9,758 nt of DNA from Gammaproteobacteria bacterium (lineage in GTDB: Bacteria > Pseudomonadota > Gammaproteobacteria > Pseudomonadales > UBA7434): the NCBI GenBank assembly GCA_024280785.1, contig JAJRPK010000237.1, positions 1 through 9,758 of the forward strand, in the 5' to 3' direction. Position numbers and translations under genes: made by a program. Positions 6,069 to 9,758 of this stretch are shown here, piece after piece; positions within the stretch are counted from its first letter, which is position 1, and each line of letters opens with the position of its first letter. The notes under the pieces are model-generated. The model was not told where the DNA came from. It searched no databases and worked only from the letters and a program-made list of their open reading frames with translations.

Positions 6069-6926
6069 AATAACCGAACTGGCATATTGTTGCAGAAGAT
6101 CGAGCTTCTGTTCTAAGGAATGATCGGGCTCCATTTCATAAAGGTTACGAAAGCCAATGATCACATCAGTCACGCCAACACTCTCCAACACTTCGATACC
6201 CTCTTTACTGGTTGCTTCTTGGCCGGTAGACCAAACAGCAAAGGGTTTATCGGCAGTGCCGTACTCATCGCGTAATTCGTTGATTCTAGTCATGTACTTT
6301 TTGAGCGAGTCAAGATCAGCCCCTGCACACATCCAACCGTCACCCACTCTCGCCGCCCTTTTCAACGCTACATCGCTATGACCACCAATTAAAATAGGGG
6401 TTGGCTTAGTTTGTACTGGCGTCATTTTGTTAGCTGGCATTTGGTGATGCTCACCGTCGAAACCAAAAAACTCTCCCGTTTCCAAGCCTCTTAAAATTTC
6501 TATTTGCTCGTCAAAGCGCGCTCCACGCTTTGCCCATGGCACTTGCGCCACAGCAAAGTCTTCTTCCCAAGGGCTGATACCCACACCAAAATCAAACCGG
6601 TTATCGCTTATGGCCTGAATACTCTGCACTTGTTTGGCTACACAGGCAACTTGCCGAATAGCTAATTTATAGACGAAGGTCGCAAAACGAATTTTGTTGG
6701 TAACTGCCACCATTGCCGTGACGGCAATGAGTGATTCAACAAAGGGTACTGACTCCAAAAACTCTCTACTTCCGTCGGCATTGTATGGATACTTGGATGT
6801 CGCTTCCTGTGGATAACAAAGACTGTCCGGCACGGTAATTCCGTTATAACCGGCCGCCTCTGCGGCTTTTGCCATAGGGATGTAATGATGTGCATCGCAC
6901 ATGCCAACTTGCAAACTGTATCTCAT
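6060..6926 (-). CDS. LLM-class (luciferase-like) flavin/F420-dependent oxidoreductase
   Basis: This 288-residue TIM-barrel protein is of the bacterial luciferase-like superfamily. The family uses FMN or coenzyme F420 for monooxygenation, dehydrogenation or reduction. Visible marks are the N-terminal strand and helix AKAAEAAGYNGITVPDS (19-35), KIRFATFVYKLAIRQ (78-92), the RFDFGVGISPW loop (110-120), a PILIGGHS strand near residue 180 and ALKRAARVGDGW after it. The length is typical. The ATG at 6926 has AGGA 8 nt upstream. It is the first gene of the tight series LLM, thiolase-like, DUF35, Mo enzyme, so it probably acts on the same acyl-CoA or ring compound. Several LLM enzymes occur in actinobacterial steroid and terpenoid loci. 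FMN versus F420 cannot be decided from the sequence alone, and no flavin reductase or F420 gene is in the window. Confidence 0.88.
   Translation of the reverse strand: MRYSLQVGMCDAHHYIPMAKAAEAAGYNGITVPDSLCYPQEATSKYPYNADGSREFLESVPFVESLIAVTAMVAVTNKIRFATFVYKLAIRQVACVAKQVQSIQAISDNRFDFGVGISPWEEDFAVAQVPWAKRGARFDEQIEILRGLETGEFFGFDGEHHQMPANKMTPVQTKPTPILIGGHSDVALKRAARVGDGWMCAGADLDSLKKYMTRINELRDEYGTADKPFAVWSTGQEATSKEGIEVLESVGVTDVIIGFRNLYEMEPDHSLEQKLDLLQQYASSVISA
6808..6816 (-). promoter_or_regulatory. Consensus DnaA box inside the LLM gene
   Basis: TGTGGATAA on the plus strand is the exact complement of TTATCCACA. It lies within coding sequence and may be chance, but a second perfect copy lies about 300 bp away in the opposite orientation. 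Confidence 0.3.
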
Positions 6927-6947
6927 TGTTTTATTCCTGGTTCGGTA

Positions 6948-6976
6948 TATATAAATGTACGGTTAAAAGATAACAA
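6948..6976 (-). promoter_or_regulatory. Candidate sigma-70 promoter of the LLM operon
   Basis: On the minus strand, TTGTTA (6971-6976) and TATATA (6948-6953) are separated by 17 bp, leaving a short leader before the ATG at 6926. A GTTA-N5-TAAC inverted repeat (6962-6974) overlaps the -35 element and could be an operator. Both hexamers match the consensus at only four positions. Confidence 0.35.
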
Positions 6977-7106
6977 TCAGCGAAGGAATCGACATCCCAC
7001 CCAATAGATAAAATAACGTATCGGCACATATTGCCAACAATCTGACCGTTATTCTAACCGCAACGTATGACTAGAAAACATAACCAAAAAGGGCTTCTCG
7101 CACTAT

Positions 7107-7115
7107 TTATCCACA
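7107..7115 (+). promoter_or_regulatory. Consensus DnaA box (TTATCCACA)
   Basis: This is a perfect nine-base match to the DnaA box in intergenic DNA, upstream of the LLM operon promoter. It could be a DnaA regulatory or titration site, or chance. Confidence 0.35.
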
Positions 7116-7220
7116 GATACGTCCATTGAAGGGTGATGTCAGTAAAAATAGCTGAAAGGCCAGAAAACACACTAATTTACTCGCGGGCAAATTTCTATCG
7201 AATCGCGGATTAAATGACTA

Positions 7221-7243
7221 TGCGCTGCCACCCGTGTGGCGCA
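7221..7243 (-). terminator. Hairpin downstream of the pterin dehydratase gene
   Basis: TGCG (7221-7224) plus CCAC (7228-7231) pair with GTGG (7236-7239) plus CGCA (7240-7243) around a CCGT loop, with a 3-nt bulge. It lies 22 nt past the stop of the minus-strand gene. No T-run follows on the minus strand, so termination activity is doubtful. Confidence 0.3.
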
Positions 7244-7265
7244 GCTCAGATAACGAACCGTACCT

Positions 7266-7598
7266 CTATACCAACCGGTCTGTTTTGCCCGCCATAATAA
7301 AATCGTTTTTGTGCAAACCAGAAATCGTATGCGTCCACCATTCAACGTTTACGCTGCCCCATTCAAGCGTAATTTTTGGATGATGATTCTCGCGCTCAGC
7401 GATATTGCCGACTTTAATACTAAAATTTTGCGCCTCAATAAAATCGGCAAAGTGAAAACAGCGAGAAAGATGAGAAACATCCCCATAATCCTCTATCTTC
7501 CATTTCGGTAAACCAAGCAGCCACTGCTTTGATTGCTGCCGGCTCACGGTAGGAGCATCCTTTCTGCAAGCGATGCAGGATTCCTTACTAAGGTCCAT
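7266..7598 (-). CDS. phhB: Pterin-4a-carbinolamine dehydratase
   Basis: A 110-residue protein of the PCD/DCoH family (4a-hydroxytetrahydrobiopterin dehydratase). The enzyme dehydrates the 4a-hydroxy pterin formed by aromatic amino acid hydroxylases so that the pterin can be recycled. The family signature is complete: Glu68-x3-His72-His73-Pro74, then Trp87-Trp88, His90 and Asp99; the C-A-C segment near residues 8-11 is common in bacterial members. The length is normal. The ATG has AGAGGGG about 5 nt upstream. No phenylalanine hydroxylase gene is visible next to it. It points the same way as the LLM operon but is 339 bp away, and is divergent from the MaoC pair. A link between some COG2154 proteins and molybdenum cofactor metabolism has been proposed by comparative genomics, which is interesting given the Mo enzyme here; that connection is inference. 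Confidence 0.93.
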   Translation of the reverse strand: MDLSKESCIACRKDAPTVSRQQSKQWLLGLPKWKIEDYGDVSHLSRCFHFADFIEAQNFSIKVGNIAERENHHPKITLEWGSVNVEWWTHTISGLHKNDFIMAGKTDRLV

Positions 7599-7633
7599 TT
7601 TAACCCCTCTTTGTTAATTAAACTTCTTATATA

Positions 7634-7644
7634 CAATCACACTA
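7634..7644 (+). repeat. Direct repeat CAATCACACTA, copy 1 (near phhB)
   Basis: This 11-bp copy lies 36-46 bp upstream of the phhB start codon in the divergent intergenic region. An identical copy lies 30-40 bp upstream of the MaoC start. A possible shared regulator site. Confidence 0.4.
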
Positions 7645-7717
7645 TCCCGCTTCCCAGCTTCAACATGAACTCGCGTCAGCCTGGCCTCTATAAACTGCCA
7701 TCGTAGCAAAGCAAAAC

Positions 7718-7730
7718 TAACTCTTAGTTA
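7718..7730. promoter_or_regulatory. Palindrome TAACT-CTT-AGTTA in the divergent promoter region
   Basis: A perfect 5-bp inverted repeat with a 3-bp centre, near the middle-right of the 204-bp region between phhB and the MaoC genes. Size and position fit a small operator, but it does not match any operator consensus I know for steroid regulators. Confidence 0.3.
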
Positions 7731-7762
7731 ATAGAGAAAATACTCGTCCCATGACAAGATTT

Positions 7763-7773
7763 CAATCACACTA
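7763..7773 (+). repeat. Direct repeat CAATCACACTA, copy 2 (near the MaoC pair)
   Basis: Identical to the copy at 7634-7644, 129 bp away, in the same orientation. It lies just upstream of the AAGGG-containing ribosome binding site of the first MaoC gene. Confidence 0.4.
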
Positions 7774-7802
7774 AGCGAATTTCATTTAAGGGCAGTAAAA
7801 TA

Positions 7803-8366
7803 ATGACGGACGAACAAACAGACCCTCTACGTGCAAAGCTAGAGCGATACATTGGCAAACCCCTCGGCTCGACAACACCGACTGAGGCGCCGGATAAAGT
7901 AAACCTGCCAATGATTCGCCACTGGGTAGATGCGCTGGACGACCGTAACCCTATCTATCTCGACAGTGAAGCAGCGGCTACCACACGTTATGGTGAGATC
8001 GTAGCTCCCCCTGCCATGCTACAAACATGGACTATGCCCCGCCCGGTCATTGAAGGCATTGCTGAACGGGGCGGTGCTCCCAATACCAGTACAGAAAATG
8101 CAATCGGTGCGCTAGACAAAGCCGGTTACTCCGGGTCTCTCGCCACTAATTCTGAACTGGAGTTTGAGCGATACTTAAAAGTGGGCGAGCAACTCCACTC
8201 CATGATTATGCTGGAATCCATATCAGAACAAAAATCCACGGCATTTGGACTGGGTTATTTTGTCACATGGGTGACAACCTACACTAACGATCAAGATGAA
8301 GTCGTCGGTCGACAAATGTTCCGCGTTCTCAAATTCAAACCTGCTAATCCCAAGGACAACTCATGA
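7803..8366 (+). CDS. MaoC/FAS1-like hot-dog hydratase subunit, equivalent to the N-terminal domain of ChsH2
   Basis: A 187-residue single hot-dog domain of the FAS1-like dehydratase (MaoC N-terminal) type. Visible landmarks are RHWVDALDDRNPIYLD (39-54), EIVAPPAMLQTWTMPRP after it, ATNSELEFERYLKVGEQ in the middle and QMFRVLKFKP near the end. These correspond to elements I recall from the first domain of actinobacterial ChsH2. At the D-x4-H position of R-specific hydratases it has Asp47-x4-Tyr52, so it is probably the non-catalytic or substrate-shaping half. There is no C-terminal DUF35 domain; that function is encoded separately on the minus strand. AAGGG lies about 11 nt before the ATG. It overlaps the next gene by four bases (ATGA), which implies translational coupling and a heteromeric hydratase. 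The substrate is probably a bulky enoyl-CoA. Confidence 0.88.
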   Translation: MTDEQTDPLRAKLERYIGKPLGSTTPTEAPDKVNLPMIRHWVDALDDRNPIYLDSEAAATTRYGEIVAPPAMLQTWTMPRPVIEGIAERGGAPNTSTENAIGALDKAGYSGSLATNSELEFERYLKVGEQLHSMIMLESISEQKSTAFGLGYFVTWVTTYTNDQDEVVGRQMFRVLKFKPANPKDNS

Positions 8367-8800
8367 GCAATGAAACCCGCCACCCACTGCGCGCGAGTGA
8401 TCTTGCCGTTGGCGACTCACTCCCTCCGTTTGATCTCCCCGTCACCTCAACTGTCATTGTTGCAGGGGCGATTGCCACGAGGGATTTTATGCCCGTTCAC
8501 CACGATCGCGACTACGCCCAAGCTCAAGGGGCACCGGATATTTTTATGAATATCCTCACCACCAACGGCTACGTATCGCGATATATCAGCGATTGGGCAG
8601 GCCCCGAGTCCATGCAACGAAAAATTTCAATCAAACTAGGCGGGCCAGCGGTACCAGGGCAAGCACTAAAATTTACTGGCCAGATCATCAGTATCAATCG
8701 GGAGAGCGATGAGTACACCATCGAAGTGTCAGTACAGGCCCGCAATGATTTTGGCGACCACGCTACCGGCACTGTGGTTCTAACTTTAGCTGGCGATTAA
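8363..8800 (+). CDS. MaoC-family hydratase subunit, ChsH1-like, with the catalytic Asp/His dyad
   Basis: A 145-residue hot-dog protein of the MaoC dehydratase family. The R-hydratase dyad is present as Asp41-x4-His46 (RDFMPVHHDRDYA). The following DIFMNILTTNGYVSRYISDW stretch and SIKLGGPAVPGQALKFTGQI resemble actinobacterial ChsH1, which pairs with ChsH2 to hydrate a steroid enoyl-CoA after side-chain dehydrogenation. The start codon overlaps the upstream gene's stop (ATGA), with AAGGA 6 nt before it. The expected product is a heterodimer or heterotetramer with the preceding protein, delivering a beta-hydroxyacyl-CoA to the thiolase-fold/DUF35 aldolase encoded nearby on the other strand. Family assignment is firm; steroid substrate is inferred from context and recalled sequence similarity. 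Confidence 0.9.
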   Translation: MSNETRHPLRASDLAVGDSLPPFDLPVTSTVIVAGAIATRDFMPVHHDRDYAQAQGAPDIFMNILTTNGYVSRYISDWAGPESMQRKISIKLGGPAVPGQALKFTGQIISINRESDEYTIEVSVQARNDFGDHATGTVVLTLAGD

Positions 8801-8830
8801 ATCCGAATGTATTGATTAATAACTGCCCAA

Positions 8831-8857
8831 CCAGTGACTGACAAAATCAGTCGCTGG
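8831..8857 (+). terminator. Long hairpin after the MaoC pair
   Basis: CCAGTGACTGA (8831-8841) pairs with TCAGTCGCTGG (8847-8857) over 11 bp with one G-U pair and a CAAAA loop, 30 bp past the stop codon. It is the best candidate for the 3' end of this transcript, although only CTATAATT follows and not a T-run. Confidence 0.45.
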
Positions 8858-9128
8858 CTATAATTCTGGAGGGTATTGCCAGTTTATTTCAAAGGGTAGC
8901 ATTGACCCCAAGGGCTTACTTAACATGGCCTTAAGGCACATGAATCTAATTTATCCTATTGATTTAAAACGATTTTTCTATTTATGATAGGTATATTAAT
9001 AGCTGATTCGAGTAAAAATTCAGCAAATTCCGCCCAATCTATTCCTCCTTCATCACCGTTGATATCTCGATTCTTCTTAAGCTTTGCTTGATTGGGGGGG
9101 CACGATCCTGTTAAATAGTCGCCCGCTC

Positions 9129-9177
9129 AATAATAGCGGCCAAAAAAAGCCCATTTAAGCTTTAAAGCGCTATTATT
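9129..9177. repeat. Nested inverted repeat
   Basis: AATAATAGCG (9129-9138) is the exact reverse complement of CGCTATTATT (9168-9177). Inside, AAAGC (9146-9150) pairs with GCTTT (9159-9163) around an 8-nt loop. The result is a 10-bp outer stem, an internal loop and a 5-bp inner stem. It lies about 180 bp upstream of gltB and overlaps the decayed frame. Confidence 0.5.
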
Positions 9178-9288
9178 TACAGCATAATTGAGTGTTTTTT
9201 GTACGACTTTTAACGCATCGGTTTTATCGTGCCGTTTTATACAACGAACACAGACCCAAAATGATACCTTTATGTAATCACTTTTATC

Positions 9289-9314
9289 GCAGTACGCATT
9301 AGCAGTACGCATAA
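9289..9314 (+). repeat. 13-bp tandem repeat upstream of gltB
   Basis: GCAGTACGCATTA (9289-9301) is followed immediately by GCAGTACGCATAA (9302-9314), 12 of 13 bases identical. The pair ends 44 bp before the gltB ATG, where promoter or activator contacts would be expected. Confidence 0.6.
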
Positions 9315-9315
9315 A

Positions 9316-9341
9316 GTTACTCAACCTGCTTATTGAGTAAC
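9316..9341 (+). promoter_or_regulatory. Perfect 9-bp inverted repeat in the gltB leader
   Basis: GTTACTCAA (9316-9324) and TTGAGTAAC (9333-9341) are exact reverse complements separated by 8 bp. The repeat ends 5 nt before the GGAG ribosome binding site (9347-9350). It could be a dimeric regulator's operator or an mRNA hairpin that affects translation of gltB. Confidence 0.5.
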
Positions 9342-9358
9342 CTGTTGGAGAGTTCTAT

Positions 9359-9758
9359 ATGACTTTAGATGTAATCAAGCACGGCCGCCCCGTTAAACAC
9401 GGGCTTTATGATCCGGCTAACGAAAAAGACAGCTGCGGTGTAGGCTTTGTGGCTGATATGAAAGGCCGCCCTAACCACGATATCGTGCTTGAAGCAGATC
9501 ATATTCTTAGACGCATGGACCATCGCGGCGGCTGCGGGTGCGAGAGTAACACCGGCGACGGCTGCGGAATCCTCACGGCGCTACCTCATCGATTTTTTGC
9601 CGACATAGCCAAGACCGCTTTTGATACCGAGCTAACGACTGGTCGCTACGCCGTGGGCAACATATTCCTGCCCACCAATGAACAAGAACGGGCCAAGTGT
9701 AAGGCGACCGTTGAGCAGTTTATTAAAGGCCAAGGCCAGCAATTGCTTGGCTGGCGTA
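9359..9758 (+). CDS. gltB: Glutamate synthase large subunit, 5' part (runs off the window)
   Basis: The first 133 codons of a glutamate synthase (GOGAT) large chain, which transfers the amide nitrogen of glutamine to 2-oxoglutarate, are present. The ATG at 9359 has GGAG 8 nt upstream. The translation begins MTLDVIKHGRPVKHG and reaches LYDPANEKDSCGVGF. Cys26 is the expected N-terminal nucleophile of the class II glutaminase domain, exposed after removal of a 25-residue propeptide. HRGGCGCESNTGDGCGIL near residues 55-72 is the next conserved block. From memory, Escherichia and Pseudomonas chains read NCGFGLIAH and GKTGDGCGLL there, so this is the other common sequence type with CGCE-x-NTGDG. 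It is a housekeeping gene unrelated to the catabolic locus and marks its right boundary. The frame is intact to the last base. Confidence 0.95.
   Translation, partial: MTLDVIKHGRPVKHGLYDPANEKDSCGVGFVADMKGRPNHDIVLEADHILRRMDHRGGCGCESNTGDGCGILTALPHRFFADIAKTAFDTELTTGRYAVGNIFLPTNEQERAKCKATVEQFIKGQGQQLLGWR

Larger units (their letters stand above)
6927..7265. other. Spacer between the pterin dehydratase and the LLM operon
   Basis: These 339 bp show no credible coding frame. They hold a candidate minus-strand promoter near 6948-6976, two short GTTA...TAAC inverted repeats (6962-6974, overlapping the -35, and 7048-7058), one perfect DnaA box at 7107-7115, and a GC-rich hairpin at 7221-7243 just past the pterin dehydratase stop. 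The size and content suggest that the LLM operon has its own promoter and does not depend on read-through. Confidence 0.55.
8956..9324 (-). pseudogene. Decayed open reading frame interrupted by one TGA, with an EF-hand-like segment
   Basis: On the minus strand a 65-codon frame from TTG 9324 ends at TGA (9127-9129). The same frame continues open for 56 more codons to TAG at 8956-8958. Read through the TGA, the second part contains the peptide YLTGSCPPNQAKLKK and then RDINGDEGGIDWAEFAEFLL. The latter resembles a calcium-binding EF-hand loop (D-x-N-x-D...I-x-x-x-E) with one extra residue. The seven-C run on this strand (9094-9100) is a potential slippage site. There is no ribosome binding site, and the first part overlaps the gltB leader. 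I read it as a remnant of a gene or dispersed repeat, not an expressed protein; chance coding is possible. I do not recognise the family. Confidence 0.3.
8801..9358. other. Spacer between the MaoC pair and gltB
   Basis: These 558 bp hold no intact gene that I can defend. From left to right I see a strong hairpin (8831-8857), a 10-bp perfect palindrome GCCTTAAGGC (8928-8937), an AT-rich stretch, a decayed minus-strand open frame (8956-9324), a seven-G run (9094-9100), a nested inverted repeat (9129-9177), a 13-bp tandem repeat (9289-9314) and an inverted repeat directly before gltB (9316-9341). Confidence 0.55.

Noticed and set aside
5897..6085. 62-codon minus frame between the LLM and thiolase-like genes
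   Set aside because: It overlaps the start of the thiolase-like gene in another frame and has no independent signals; both flanking genes explain the sequence fully.
9088..9138. Integron attC-like site (ATTTAAC core on the minus strand, G-rich flank)
   Set aside because: One strand has an RYYYAAC-type heptamer, but no matching GTTRRRY lies at attC distance and the stem is imperfect. There is no integrase gene or cassette series.
9127..9324. 65-codon minus-strand frame as an expressed gene
   Set aside because: It starts at a TTG within the gltB leader repeat without a Shine-Dalgarno, and the same frame resumes after its TGA. A remnant is more likely than a complete small protein.

Overview
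The window looks like a piece of chromosome from a free-living, probably marine, gammaproteobacterium. This rests on moderate base composition, the mix of CoA-thioester enzymes, and a glutamate synthase gene starting at the right edge; the taxon is inferred. Most of the window is a catabolic locus for a bulky acyl-CoA. The enzyme set best matches steroid, sterol side-chain or bile-acid degradation, or breakdown of another polycyclic or terpenoid acid.

Layout. (1) Positions 1-1471, plus strand: the 3' part of a zinc-free MDR (quinone-oxidoreductase-like) reductase, then a SnoaL/NTF2-like protein. By my recollection of BaiE, the latter keeps all five active-site residues of the bile-acid 7-alpha-dehydratase. 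(2) 1472-1910: a convergent intergenic stretch rich in nested inverted repeats. (3) 1911-6926, minus strand: a probable operon transcribed right to left: LLM-class (luciferase-like) flavin or F420 oxidoreductase, Ltp2-type thiolase-fold protein, DUF35 zinc-ribbon/OB protein, and a single-subunit molybdopterin oxidoreductase. (4) 6927-7265: regulatory spacer with a candidate promoter and a consensus DnaA box. (5) 7266-7598, minus: pterin-4a-carbinolamine dehydratase. (6) 7599-7802: divergent promoter region with an 11-bp direct repeat near each start codon and a small palindrome. (7) 7803-8800, plus: two overlapping MaoC/hot-dog genes resembling the hydratase halves ChsH2-N and ChsH1. (8) 8801-9358: spacer with hairpins, a decayed open frame and gltB leader signals. 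(9) 9359 to the end: 5' part of gltB.

How the genes may work together. In the actinobacterial cholesterol system, a ChsH1-ChsH2 hydratase hydrates a steroid enoyl-CoA, and Ltp2, bound to the DUF35 domain of ChsH2, then performs a retro-aldol cleavage. All four parts appear here, but the ChsH2 equivalent is split: its hot-dog half lies in the plus-strand pair and its DUF35 half beside the aldolase on the minus strand. The BaiE-like dehydratase, the MDR reductase, the LLM enzyme and the Mo enzyme would supply ring or side-chain redox and dehydration steps. The true substrate cannot be read from sequence.

I see no tRNA, rRNA, CRISPR array, insertion sequence or phage gene.
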